A stretch of 48,558 nt of DNA. Source: a virus. The DNA is taken from IMG/VR virus record IMGVR_UViG_3300030393_000006, positions 1 to 48,558 of that record; one strand, 5' to 3'. The notes under the pieces are model-generated. The model made no database searches. It was not told the DNA's origin and worked only from the letters and a program-made list of their open reading frames with translations. The position numbers and the translations under genes are program-made. Of the stretch, positions 13,777-21,954 are shown piece after piece; the stretch's first letter is position 1; every line of letters begins with the position of its first letter.

Positions 13777-14474
13777 TTAATAAATACAAGTGCTATAAAC
13801 ATCTTACTGACGAGCTAAACAGTGATGTATTGTCAGTTTGCGGAAGTAAGGGACTTAAATTCGCCTATAAATTTAGGTTTTCTCTGTGCGTCGTTGGCTG
13901 TTCTGATCGAGGTGTAACCCCTGACTGTAGTATCGTTCAATTTTCAGATGGTGCTTTGGACTTGATCCGCATGGAAATGAATCGTGTTGAGCAGCATCTT
14001 GCCAATGGAAAAATGTACAGCTCAGAACTAATGAGGCGTGTAGCAGGAAGATCTAGCGAGTACATTTGCAGGTATGCGGCAGCTCTGTTTATTAAGCACT
14101 TTAACGGAGATGGAGAAATAAACGAGGATTGCGCTGTTCAGGCGATAGCATACTTTAGATCTAAAGTTGAGAAATACCAGAAACAAGAAAGAAAGGAAGG
14201 AAACGCAGAGCTATACCTAATGCAAAACGGCGACTTTTTGAAGGTTGGCATTTCTGATAACCCAACAAGGCGCATTAAGGATATGCAGACGGGGAACCCA
14301 ATCGAGATAACTTTATTGCAATCTAAAGTATTCGGATCTAGATTCAAAGCTGAGCAAGCAGAATCAAGATTGCATAATAAATTAAAATCGCCTCGATTGC
14401 ACGTAAGAGGTGAGTGGTTCAATAAGTGCGATGAAGTTTTCAAAGAATTTAGCAAAGTAAGGAGCGTAAAATGA
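13773..14474 (+). CDS. GIY-YIG (T5orf172-type) endonuclease fused to a DUF3987-like segment
   Basis: 233 residues. The C-terminal half is a T5orf172/GIY-YIG nuclease domain: LYLMQNGDFLKVGISDNPTR (about 149-168), then AEQAESRLHNKL and RGEWF. The N-terminal half (about 50-135) aligns with the C-terminal segment of the neighbouring DUF3987 protein: FSDGALDLI vs FNDESIDLI, LANGKMY vs LAQGQKY, ICRYAAAL vs ICKVACVL, CAVQAI vs CVAKAI. It appears to be a mobile nuclease that has acquired or disrupted a second helicase copy. ATGA overlap with the previous gene. Confidence 0.7.
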   Translation: MINKYKCYKHLTDELNSDVLSVCGSKGLKFAYKFRFSLCVVGCSDRGVTPDCSIVQFSDGALDLIRMEMNRVEQHLANGKMYSSELMRRVAGRSSEYICRYAAALFIKHFNGDGEINEDCAVQAIAYFRSKVEKYQKQERKEGNAELYLMQNGDFLKVGISDNPTRRIKDMQTGNPIEITLLQSKVFGSRFKAEQAESRLHNKLKSPRLHVRGEWFNKCDEVFKEFSKVRSVK

Positions 14475-14677
14475 ACATATTACAAAAACTAAAAATAAAG
14501 CTGTTTGGTAAAGAACGGTGGCGTGTTGTTGGTGGTTGTTCGCCAATACACGCTGGAGATTTAATTGTTTATACGGATGGTAGTGGCTGCGAATTTGTAT
14601 GCAACCACTCAGAGTGGTTATTTGACTGCATGATAAACACTAAGAAGCAATATGTAGCATACAGAAAAGTAAATTAA
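14471..14677 (+). CDS. small protein, unknown
   Basis: 68 residues (MNILQKLKIKLFGKERWRVV...), basic amphipathic N-terminus then a compact Cys/Tyr-rich domain (YTDGSGCEFVCNHSEWLF). ATGA overlap with the nuclease gene; last gene before the class I promoter at 14681. No known family. Confidence 0.5.
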   Translation: MNILQKLKIKLFGKERWRVVGGCSPIHAGDLIVYTDGSGCEFVCNHSEWLFDCMINTKKQYVAYRKVN

Positions 14678-14680
14678 CCG

Positions 14681-14708
14681 TTGACACCTACACCGATTGC
14701 TGTAATAT
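14681..14708 (+). promoter_or_regulatory. class I promoter
   Basis: AAATTAACCG, TTGACA (14681-14686), 16 bases, TAATAT (14703-14708). Spacer end GATTGCTG is repeated in the promoter at 19538. Confidence 0.75.
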
Positions 14709-14738
14709 CGTTGTTGAATTTAATTAAGGGGAATGAAA

Positions 14739-15362
14739 ATGAAAACATTTACAGATAAAAAAGAATTAAAAGAGCTTAACGCTTGCGCAGATGGTTACAA
14801 AACTTTTATCGAGACTCACGGTGATAATGACGCTAAACTGTCTGAATGTTTGAAATCTAACGGATGGGATGACACGTGGTGGCTGATTGATGAAACTTAC
14901 GATCAATTTAGCGATAGTCAGAAAAAAGATATTCGATTACTTGGCTGTGAATACGCTTTATCTTGCATTGAAAATTTTGAAAAAGAATTTCCAGAAGACA
15001 AGCGCCCAAGGTTAGCTATTGAAGCCACGGCGAAGTTTGCAAGGGGTGAGATTAGCGTTGATGAGCTTGAAGCAGCACGGTCAGCAGCAGAGTCAGCAGC
15101 ATGGTCAGCAGCAGAGTCAGCAGCATGGTCAGCAGCAGAGTCAGCAGCATGGTCAGCAGCACGGTCAGCAGCACGGTCAGCAGCACGGTCAGCAGCACGG
15201 TCAGCAGCATGGTCAGCAGCACGGTCAGCAGCACGGTCAGCAGCAGAGTCAGCAGCACGGTCAGCAGCACGGTCAGCAGCATGGTCAGCAGCAGAGTCAG
15301 CAAACAAACAAATGTTAATGAATTTGCTTTTGAAATGGGAACTAGAGACTGACGAGGGGTAA
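14739..15362 (+). CDS. phage protein with C-terminal (AAXS)n repeat
   Basis: 207 residues from the ATG at 14739-14741 (AAGGGGAATG upstream; the ATG at 14733 is too close to it). Residues about 1-108 are an acidic helical domain with conserved aromatic residues (WDDTWWLIDE). Then about 19 tetrapeptide units Ala-Ala-X-Ser follow, where X is only Arg, Glu or Trp. The four-residue period gives a long helix with one charged or aromatic stripe. Similar Ala/Ser-repeat tails occur in phage proteins of unknown role; binding or structural function is possible. Confidence 0.65.
   Translation: MKTFTDKKELKELNACADGYKTFIETHGDNDAKLSECLKSNGWDDTWWLIDETYDQFSDSQKKDIRLLGCEYALSCIENFEKEFPEDKRPRLAIEATAKFARGEISVDELEAARSAAESAAWSAAESAAWSAAESAAWSAARSAARSAARSAARSAAWSAARSAARSAAESAARSAARSAAWSAAESANKQMLMNLLLKWELETDEG
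15072..15303 (+). repeat. 12-bp minisatellite inside a gene
   Basis: About 19 copies of TCAGCAGCANRG-type units. Units differ almost only in the last codon: CGG (Arg), GAG (Glu) or TGG (Trp). The order is R E W E W E W R R R R W R R E R R W E, with blocks of EW and RR suggesting repeated duplication. All other frames stay open across it by composition. Confidence 0.9.
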
Positions 15363-16192
15363 TGAGCGCACTAATCCCACAACACGAAATAGACCGCATA
15401 GCTAACAGCGTCAATATTGTTGATGTAATTGACGGCTATGTTAAATTAAAAAAGTCGGGCAGATCGTACAGTGCTTGCTGTCCATTTCACGGGGAGAAAA
15501 CGCCGTCATTTCACGTAAAACAAGATAAGCAATTTTTTAATTGTTTTGGCTGTGGCGCTAGTGGTGACGTTTTTAAATTCATACAGGATTATACGGGCTG
15601 TACGTTTGTCGAGGCCGTGGAATCAATCGAATCAAATATTAGATATGATGCAGATCCAACAAAAGTTAATGTAAAAAAGAGGGTAAATTTACCGATGAAT
15701 CTAGAAAAGAATGAAGATGCAATAAAATTTTATGAGTCAGTGCCAGTTGATGAGGCGCTAGGGATTAGGTTAGTTAATGGTGCGGAGGTTATCGCGGTTA
15801 CTGACGTTCACGGAAATCAGGTTAGTTGCTCGCTAAGTGCTGGAGCTGGCAATCCATTAAAACCATTTGGCAAAAAATTAATCTTTGGTTCGTGCGTAAT
15901 TTTTGGCGAGATTAAAGATAAGGTTATTTTGACGGCTGATTATTATCAAGCTAAAAAACTAAACGCGACAAAAGGATTTAACGCAATCTGTTTTTTTGAA
16001 CCGCTTAACCTGCATTTTATACATAGAGAGATTAAATCGCTAGCTAAGTTTATGCCTGTTTGTCATGAAGCCGAAGCGGTTATACAAGCTGAAAAGTGCG
16101 GCTTTGAGTTGTACATGACGCCTCAAGGCAAAGTTGTTGACGTTAAAAACATGGCCTCTTTTTGTAGTGGTTATGATGCGGAGATTGTTTAA
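15362..16192 (+). CDS. CHC2 zinc-finger primase-like protein
   Basis: 276 residues. N-terminal CHC2 zinc finger of DnaG-type primases: CCPFHGEKTPSFHV with C40/H43 and C61/C64 (FNCFGCGASGDVF). The remainder is shorter than DnaG and carries no complete TOPRIM signature that I can see, so it may prime with help of host DnaG or the DUF3987 protein. TAATG overlap with the repeat gene; co-transcribed in the replication unit. Confidence 0.8.
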   Translation: MSALIPQHEIDRIANSVNIVDVIDGYVKLKKSGRSYSACCPFHGEKTPSFHVKQDKQFFNCFGCGASGDVFKFIQDYTGCTFVEAVESIESNIRYDADPTKVNVKKRVNLPMNLEKNEDAIKFYESVPVDEALGIRLVNGAEVIAVTDVHGNQVSCSLSAGAGNPLKPFGKKLIFGSCVIFGEIKDKVILTADYYQAKKLNATKGFNAICFFEPLNLHFIHREIKSLAKFMPVCHEAEAVIQAEKCGFELYMTPQGKVVDVKNMASFCSGYDAEIV

Positions 16193-16250
16193 TGATCACA
16201 GTTGCATCCGTAACGGTATTTTGTTATATTTATCAAATAAAGGGGCTTTT

Positions 16251-16412
16251 ATGGCTATCGAATTAAGAAAGTGTGTAATCTGTGGGGCTGAATATTATGG
16301 ATCAAAAAATAAAATCACGTGCAGCGGAAAGTGTAGGGCGCAAAAATTCAGAAACGAGCGCAAAATTCTTGCACATAATAACGATAGGGAAAGCAAAGAA
16401 GTTGGGGCTTAA
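16251..16412 (+). CDS. small four-Cys zinc-finger protein
   Basis: 53 residues from an ATG with AAAGGGG six bases upstream: MAIELRKCVICGAEYYGSKN with CVIC and CSGKC pairs, then a basic tail. This is the zinc finger often found fused at the N-terminus of phage HNH nucleases. Here it overlaps the HNH gene in a different frame, so it may be a separate protein or the front of a frameshifted fusion. Confidence 0.6.
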   Translation: MAIELRKCVICGAEYYGSKNKITCSGKCRAQKFRNERKILAHNNDRESKEVGA

Positions 16413-17283
16413 AAGTTATTTTACTGGCTTGCCTTGTAAATATGGTCACGTTTCGGAAAGGAGCATGTCAAGGAGTTGCAAAAAATGCTCTATCGACAAT
16501 CACCTAATATCAAAACATGGAAGAGATGACATCAAAAGCGAAAGGATAAAATTTTTAACTCTCAATGATAAAAAGGTGCGAGAAAGCCTAGTTTTTGAGA
16601 ATAAGCAATTTATTCACTTAATATCAAAACCCAAAGCAAAATCACTTGGTATGAAATTGTTTTTTACTGGCGAGCCGTGCAGAAACAGGCACGTAAGCGT
16701 CCACTCAGTATCCAACGGGTGCATGGTTTGCGCAAGGGAGAAGTCTGCAAGGTCGAAGTCGAACCCAGAAAACAGGGCTAGATATAATGAGCAAGCCAGA
16801 AGAAGGCGTAAAACCCCAGAATGGAGATCGAAGGAAAGGGACAAGTATCACAGCAATGTAGAGAAAAGCAGAGCCAAAGCAATGGCTAAATACTGGAAAA
16901 ATCGAGACGCAATACTATTAAGAAAATCAATAAGGGGCAAAGAAAGATTAAAGGAAGATCCTGAGTACGCATCAATGGTTTCAATAAGAAACATGGTATC
17001 AAGGGTTTTAAGGCTTACGTCGACCAATAAAGCAAGTAAAAGCGAGGAACTAATTGGGTACACAAGGCTTGATCTTCGCAGGCACTTGGAGTCTCAGTTT
17101 ACGGATAAAATGAACTGGGGAAATTGGGGCGCTTATTGGGAGATAGACCACATAACTCCTGTTAGCGTTATGGTTAGGTCTGGCGTTGTTGATCCTAGAG
17201 TTATTAATGCGCTACCAAATTTAATTCCAATACCAAAATATGAAAACAGATCGAAATCAAATAAGGAGATATTTTTGATATGA
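16297..17283 (+). CDS. HNH-type homing endonuclease-like protein
   Basis: About 328 residues; start uncertain (ATG 16297, or GTG 16282). Two copies of an 'AK.LG...FFTG.PC..GH' module (about 42-77 and 111-145, each with paired Cys/His) bind zinc. A long basic helical region follows, then a C-terminal HNH-like core: WEIDHITPVSV and LPNLIPIPKYENRSKSN (H...N...). Free-standing enzymes of this type spread between phage genomes. Its stop overlaps the helicase ATG by four bases. The first 30 residues are an out-of-frame reading of the zinc finger. Confidence 0.65.
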   Translation: MDQKIKSRAAESVGRKNSETSAKFLHIITIGKAKKLGLKSYFTGLPCKYGHVSERSMSRSCKKCSIDNHLISKHGRDDIKSERIKFLTLNDKKVRESLVFENKQFIHLISKPKAKSLGMKLFFTGEPCRNRHVSVHSVSNGCMVCAREKSARSKSNPENRARYNEQARRRRKTPEWRSKERDKYHSNVEKSRAKAMAKYWKNRDAILLRKSIRGKERLKEDPEYASMVSIRNMVSRVLRLTSTNKASKSEELIGYTRLDLRRHLESQFTDKMNWGNWGAYWEIDHITPVSVMVRSGVVDPRVINALPNLIPIPKYENRSKSNKEIFLI

Positions 17284-19112
17284 GCAAACTAAAACCATAC
17301 GAATTTCAGAAAAATGCAATTAACGATATGATAAATGAAACGAGATTGAGATTGCGCGGCGAAAAGGAAAACACGGCTTTTTACGGTGACTTTTATGTAT
17401 CCGCTGGAAAATCGCTAATAATGGCCGAGTATGCGCTGCACTGTCAAAAAGTTGGCGCTAAATTATTAATGCTTGCTAGAACTGGTGAGCTGGTTGAGCA
17501 AAACAGCGAGGCGATTTTTGAGCAAGGTGGCAGATGTTCAATATTTAGCGCATCACTTGGCAGAAAATCAACTTATTTCGATACGGTGGTTGGCACAGAA
17601 GGTACGGTGGCTAATCATCTTGATAGGGAGTTTTCTGGCTGGATTCCGAATGTAATACTTTTTGATGAGTGTCATCAGTGTCATTGGAAAGATGTTTTAG
17701 ACAATGGCGATACTGGTTATTCGAAAATAATAAATCACTTTAAGACGCTGAACCCGAAGTTGGTTGTACTTGGTGTTACTGGCTCTCCCTATCGCGGCGT
17801 TGAGTCAATAAAGGGCGACTTTTGGAAACAAAAAATTGAACCGTCAATAGGTCGTGAATTTTTAGTTGAAAACGGATTTATTCATCACACTGAATTTGGC
17901 CACGCTGCTGGCGGTTATGACCTGTCAGAATTCGACAATATCGAGCAAAGCGGCACAAAAGATTTTAGCGCGTCGGACATCGAGAAGATGCACGATAAAA
18001 TGACATTGAGCGCAACGCAAAGCATTATGCAGGAAGTTGTGACGGTGACGCAAAGCCGATTGTGTGCGCTCGTTACATGCGCCGGCAAAAAACACTGTGA
18101 AGAGGCCGCCAGTTGTGTTCCGCCCGACGAATACGCGATTGTAACTGATAGCACCGGTAAAAAAGAACGTCGCAAAATATTAAACGGCGCAAAAAAAGGA
18201 GAGCTAAACGAGCGCGGGACTTTTCGTTATAAGTATATTTTTCAGATAGGATGTTTAACTACGGGAGTCAGCGTTAGCCCATGGGACACTAGCGTATTGT
18301 TGCGCCGCATCGGCTCTTTAACGCTTTTAACTCAATTGTTAGGTCGCGGAATGCGGCTGTTAAAGCCTGAGCATGAGCAAGCTGGATACTCAAAATCTAG
18401 CCATTTAGTAATGGATTTTAGCGGCACGATGGCGGCTATGCACGAAATGTTTGACGATCCACTATTGGAGGATGCCGTAAATGACCAGCGCGAATATGAG
18501 AAAAATTTAATTGCTTGCCCTAAGTGCGGCGAGATGAATAGCGAACACGCTAGGCGCTGCGTAGGTTCTGATTTTGATGAAGACGACGGGCGTTGTGGAC
18601 ATTGGTTTAAGTCGAGATTGTGTGAAAATCAGGTTAGAAATGGCATTACAGTAATTAAAGGCTGTGGCGCTGAAAACGATATTGCTGCTAAAGAGTGTAG
18701 AAAGTGCGGCGTTTACTTGATTGATCCTAACGCTAAATTGATGAACAAGGCGTACTCAGCAGAGGATTGGAAACCTGTTAAAAAGTTTGAAATTCTAGTT
18801 GCTGGCAGGGAGCAAGACAGCATAACAGTTAAATATTATTTAGACAGCTTTGGTATCGACGGTAAACAAGAGGTTGCAACTGTCACTTATTGGAAAATTA
18901 ACGGCAACGGTAAGCAAGCTTATTTGAATAATTTTGTTATAAAGCTTATTCCCGACAGGAAGTGGGCTGCAAGGTTTGCAAAAATGAAGCCTGTTAACGC
19001 AGTTAGTAATAAAGCAATGCTTGGCATTGTAGGCCATATTACGCACCGCATTAATGAAAAAGGTAAGTCCGTGGTAAATGGCGTTAGATTAATTAGTGGA
19101 ACTGAATCATGA
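17280..19112 (+). CDS. superfamily 2 DECH-box helicase with zinc ribbons
   Basis: 610 residues. Motifs: Q-like start, Walker A variant DFYVSAGKS (about 37-45), DECH (129-132), TGSP (167-170) and the arginine-finger motif QLLGRGMR (352-359). Cys clusters at about 413-475 (CPKCG, CGHWF, CRKCG) form zinc ribbons, and a C-terminal beta domain follows. This is the phage-type UvsW/type III-like helicase group, often followed by a VRR-NUC nuclease as here, acting in replication fork or recombination remodelling. Confidence 0.85.
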   Translation: MSKLKPYEFQKNAINDMINETRLRLRGEKENTAFYGDFYVSAGKSLIMAEYALHCQKVGAKLLMLARTGELVEQNSEAIFEQGGRCSIFSASLGRKSTYFDTVVGTEGTVANHLDREFSGWIPNVILFDECHQCHWKDVLDNGDTGYSKIINHFKTLNPKLVVLGVTGSPYRGVESIKGDFWKQKIEPSIGREFLVENGFIHHTEFGHAAGGYDLSEFDNIEQSGTKDFSASDIEKMHDKMTLSATQSIMQEVVTVTQSRLCALVTCAGKKHCEEAASCVPPDEYAIVTDSTGKKERRKILNGAKKGELNERGTFRYKYIFQIGCLTTGVSVSPWDTSVLLRRIGSLTLLTQLLGRGMRLLKPEHEQAGYSKSSHLVMDFSGTMAAMHEMFDDPLLEDAVNDQREYEKNLIACPKCGEMNSEHARRCVGSDFDEDDGRCGHWFKSRLCENQVRNGITVIKGCGAENDIAAKECRKCGVYLIDPNAKLMNKAYSAEDWKPVKKFEILVAGREQDSITVKYYLDSFGIDGKQEVATVTYWKINGNGKQAYLNNFVIKLIPDRKWAARFAKMKPVNAVSNKAMLGIVGHITHRINEKGKSVVNGVRLISGTES

Positions 19113-19528
19113 TAATCAAAAAACGAAATAAAGCTGGTGTTATGTGCTATTGGGATGATGAGCAGAACGCTAGCAAAATTAAAAGTCGCAAGGAATACCT
19201 AGAACAAATTGATTTTGTTAACTGGGCGCGATATGAATATCCGATTTTAGAATTATTGTTGTTTGCACCGATGAATGAGGGCGACGCAAAGCCGCAATAT
19301 AGATCTAAAATGAGGTCTATGGGGCTTACAAGTGGCGTTAGCGACTGCATTTTACTTTGCAATGGTATTGGCGCTATCGAGCTAAAAAGAAGTCGCAAGC
19401 GTGACTCAAGCGCTAGCAAAGAGCAAGTTAAGTTCAATTTAGGCGTAGAGGCCGCTGGAGGTTTTGCGGTTGTGGCCTACGGTGCGCTTGCTGCAAAAGA
19501 GGCGTTAAAAGATTATTTAAATAAATGA
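19109..19528 (+). CDS. VRR-NUC domain nuclease
   Basis: 139 residues. VRR-NUC signature of the PD-(D/E)XK superfamily: glutamate at about 32 (EQIDFVNWA), GLTSGVSDCILL (about 72-83, with the catalytic Asp), AIELKR (89-94) and the downstream KEQ. Phage versions are structure-specific nucleases for branched DNA. Four-base overlap with the helicase gene suggests they work together. Confidence 0.85.
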   Translation: MIIKKRNKAGVMCYWDDEQNASKIKSRKEYLEQIDFVNWARYEYPILELLLFAPMNEGDAKPQYRSKMRSMGLTSGVSDCILLCNGIGAIELKRSRKRDSSASKEQVKFNLGVEAAGGFAVVAYGALAAKEALKDYLNK

Positions 19529-19537
19529 AATTAGTTG

Positions 19538-19565
19538 TTGACACGCTGATTGATTGCTGTAAATT
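19538..19565 (+). promoter_or_regulatory. class I promoter
   Basis: AAATTAGTTG, TTGACA (19538-19543), 16 bases, TAAATT (19560-19565). Confidence 0.7.
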
Positions 19566-19615
19566 AGTCCGTATTGAAACGCGGTGATAATGCCGAAATA
19601 AAGAGGAAAATTAAA

Positions 19616-20191
19616 ATGTCTGAGTTAATCAGGTTAAAGGAAGTTGGGTTTGAGGTTGTAGAACGAGATCCAATAATTAAATTAAAGGAAGTTGGGCTTG
19701 AGGTTGTAAAAAAACATAAGAATAGGAAACAAAAAATGATTACATTAAACGATTTAAAAAATATTGGTAACGGAGAAATAAAGCCAGAGCCTACCTTGGA
19801 TCAAGTAAAACAAAATGGCTACGCATTGCAGTACGTACACAATCAAACGCCTGATATTTGTTTGGAGGCTGTAAAACAAAATGGCTACGCATTGCAGTAC
19901 GTACACAATCAAACGCCTGATATTTGTTTGGAGGCTGTAAAACAAAATGGCTACGCATTGCGGTTTGTACACAATCAAACGCCTGAGATTTGTTTGGAGG
20001 CTGTAAAACAGGATGGTTACGCATTGCAGTACGTACACAATCAGACGCCTGAGATTTGTTTGGAGGCTGTAAAACAGGATGGTTACGCATTGAAGTATGT
20101 TGACGCATCTATATTTAAAGATGACCCAAAAGAGATGACCTTATCAGAGCTATCAAATCTTTTAGGCTATGACGTTAAGATAGTTAAATAA
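19616..20191 (+). CDS. DUF4116-like repeat protein
   Basis: 191 residues from the ATG at 19616 (AGAGGA upstream). A short LKEVG.EVV duplication at the N-terminus precedes five tandem 22-residue units of the type VKQNGYALQYVHNQTP...CLEA, as in DUF4116 proteins. Their function is unknown; the units resemble small helical repeats used in protein interaction. The DNA units are near-identical, implying recent expansion. Confidence 0.7.
   Translation: MSELIRLKEVGFEVVERDPIIKLKEVGLEVVKKHKNRKQKMITLNDLKNIGNGEIKPEPTLDQVKQNGYALQYVHNQTPDICLEAVKQNGYALQYVHNQTPDICLEAVKQNGYALRFVHNQTPEICLEAVKQDGYALQYVHNQTPEICLEAVKQDGYALKYVDASIFKDDPKEMTLSELSNLLGYDVKIVK
19805..20098 (+). repeat. 66-bp tandem repeats
   Basis: Copies begin at 19805, 19871, 19937, 20003 and 20069 (the last partial). 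The first two differ by almost nothing over 66 bases; the later ones carry a few substitutions (Q to R/K, N to D). Confidence 0.9.
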
Positions 20192-20195
20192 ACCG

Positions 20196-20229
20196 TTGAC
20201 ACCTTGCGCCCGTTTGGTAAGATGGGCGT
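20196..20229 (+). promoter_or_regulatory. class I promoter with flanking palindrome
   Basis: AAATAAACCG, TTGACA (20196-20201), 16 bases, TAAGAT (20218-20223). GCGCCC in the spacer (20206-20211) pairs with GGGCGT (20224-20229) after the -10. Confidence 0.7.
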
Positions 20230-20250
20230 GATTTTAAACAAGGAGGCAAG

Positions 20251-21222
20251 ATGATCAATAACATACGCAATATTCAAATCTACAAAGCAGATGAGCTATC
20301 AAACGATGACTACCACAGCGAAGAGTTCAAAGATTATTCAAGCGGTTCTGAATTGTGGACTGTGCATGAAACTTGTCCAGCACAGGTTAGATTTGGCGAA
20401 CATAAAGAAACGGCGGCCTTGCATTTCGGCACTGCTTCACACGCTGCAATATTAGAGCCTGACGAGTTCAATAAGTTATTTGTTCGCGGTCTTGATAAGG
20501 AAGATTTTGACATTAAGTCAGACGCAGACATTAAGGCAAAATTAAAAGAAATGGGGCGCACTGGTTACTCAACCAAAAAACACCCTGATTTAATTATTAT
20601 GCTGTTAGATTGCGACGATAGCTTGATGCCTTTTAGTTTAGCGCAAACTATTCAAGAAATTGAATGTAAACATGATGGAAAAACAATTGTAAAGCCTGAT
20701 GATTACGATAAAATAATGGACATGCGCGGTACGATGTTTAATTATCCGTCTAACGTTGAATTGTTTAAAGGTTCGGTTAACGAACTTTCAATTTTTGCAG
20801 AGGTTCAAATCAGTGAAAAGTGGTTTAAAGTTAAATGCCGTCCTGATTGCATTACAAAAGACAAGCAGATTCCAGATTACAAAACAACGGTATCAATTGA
20901 GCCAGAAGCATTTGGGCGGCAAGCTCATAACGCTGGTTACTGGTTTAAAATGGCGTTCACGCTTGATATTGTTAACGCTGCGCTCGGCAGTGGTCACAGC
21001 GCGTCATTGTTAGCACAGCAAAAAACAGCGCCGTATCTAGTGCAAAAATACGACCTGACAGAGCAGCAATTGCAAATTGGTCGTGAGCAATACATAGAAA
21101 CATTATTTAAGTGGCAGCAATGCAAAGATGGTGATAATTTTCCTGCCTATTTTGATGGTAGCGTTGATTTGGTTACACCTGAGTGGGCTGCTAATATGTA
21201 TGGCTTTGATGATTTAATTTAG
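20251..21222 (+). CDS. RecE-like PD-(D/E)XK exonuclease (DUF3799 type)
   Basis: 323 residues, AAGGAGG before ATG. Landmarks: FGTASHAAILEP (about 71-82), a central helical region, then the nuclease core RPDCI (about 203) and DYKT (about 212-215), the D...(D/E)xK arrangement of RecE/exonuclease VIII. With the adjacent unknown gene and SSB it likely forms a recombination module, producing single strands for annealing. Confidence 0.8.
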   Translation: MINNIRNIQIYKADELSNDDYHSEEFKDYSSGSELWTVHETCPAQVRFGEHKETAALHFGTASHAAILEPDEFNKLFVRGLDKEDFDIKSDADIKAKLKEMGRTGYSTKKHPDLIIMLLDCDDSLMPFSLAQTIQEIECKHDGKTIVKPDDYDKIMDMRGTMFNYPSNVELFKGSVNELSIFAEVQISEKWFKVKCRPDCITKDKQIPDYKTTVSIEPEAFGRQAHNAGYWFKMAFTLDIVNAALGSGHSASLLAQQKTAPYLVQKYDLTEQQLQIGREQYIETLFKWQQCKDGDNFPAYFDGSVDLVTPEWAANMYGFDDLI

Positions 21223-21230
21223 GGGATAAA

Positions 21231-21935
21231 ATGGAAAGCTTAAATACAGGTGATGTCACAACCTTGGCACAGGCCAAAAGTGACCAAATGAACGCAGCCG
21301 ATATTACTGGATCTTCAATTACAGTGATGATCACAAAGGTTGTTCAAACAGGCAAGCTTGACCAGCCGCTTGACGTTTATATCAGTGACCGACCTTTACC
21401 GTGGCGACCATCAAAAGGCATGATTAGAATGCTTATTGGTTGCTTCACAAAACACTCAATTAACTGGGTTGGTCAAATGATTGAGCTTTACGAAGATCCT
21501 ACCGTAACTTGGGCGGGGAAAGCGGCTGGCGGAATTCGATTTAGCGCTGCAAGTCACGGCGAATCTAAGCCTAAAACTTTTAGAATTCCAACATCAAGAA
21601 GCAAAAAGGTATCTTTGTCAGTTGCTAATATTGAAGCTAAACCATACTCAGATGATAAATTCCAAGCCAATAGGGGTAAGTTTATTGACGCTATGCAGCA
21701 GGGTAAAACCGATTTAGATGGCGTTGTGTTGCGCGTTATCAATGATGGTGTGTTGACGATTGAGCAGCGCTTGGAATTGCTAGGGGGCAACCAAATCGAG
21801 CCAGTGCAGGATTACACGCCAGAACCACAAGAAGCGAAACAAGGCTTTACACCAGCACCGAAACAAGATAAAGTGCAGCACGAAGAATCAGCGAAGCAAG
21901 CGCCAAGCGACGAAGATGTAAGCAATAACTTTTAA
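21231..21935 (+). CDS. recombination-module protein, unknown family
   Basis: 234 residues. Core phrases RPSKGMIRMLIGCF, INWVGQMIELYEDPTVTWAG and GGIRFSAASH recur in phage proteins located between an exonuclease and SSB; the role is not established, but single-strand binding or annealing is the natural hypothesis. The C-terminal 50 residues are proline/glutamine-rich and disordered. Starts 8 bases after the exonuclease stop. Confidence 0.6.
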   Translation: MESLNTGDVTTLAQAKSDQMNAADITGSSITVMITKVVQTGKLDQPLDVYISDRPLPWRPSKGMIRMLIGCFTKHSINWVGQMIELYEDPTVTWAGKAAGGIRFSAASHGESKPKTFRIPTSRSKKVSLSVANIEAKPYSDDKFQANRGKFIDAMQQGKTDLDGVVLRVINDGVLTIEQRLELLGGNQIEPVQDYTPEPQEAKQGFTPAPKQDKVQHEESAKQAPSDEDVSNNF

Positions 21936-21954
21936 TGATAAATAGGAAATAATT

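Noticed and set aside
15052-15414. Long open frames on both strands over the Ala/Ser repeat (leucine/valine- or glutamine-rich proteins)
   Set aside because: They arise because a 12-bp repeat without stops is open in every frame; only the frame with the ribosome-binding site and the acidic N-terminal domain is supported.
19754-20108. Minus-strand frames opposite the DUF4116 repeats
   Set aside because: Periodic antisense shadows of the 66-bp repeat.
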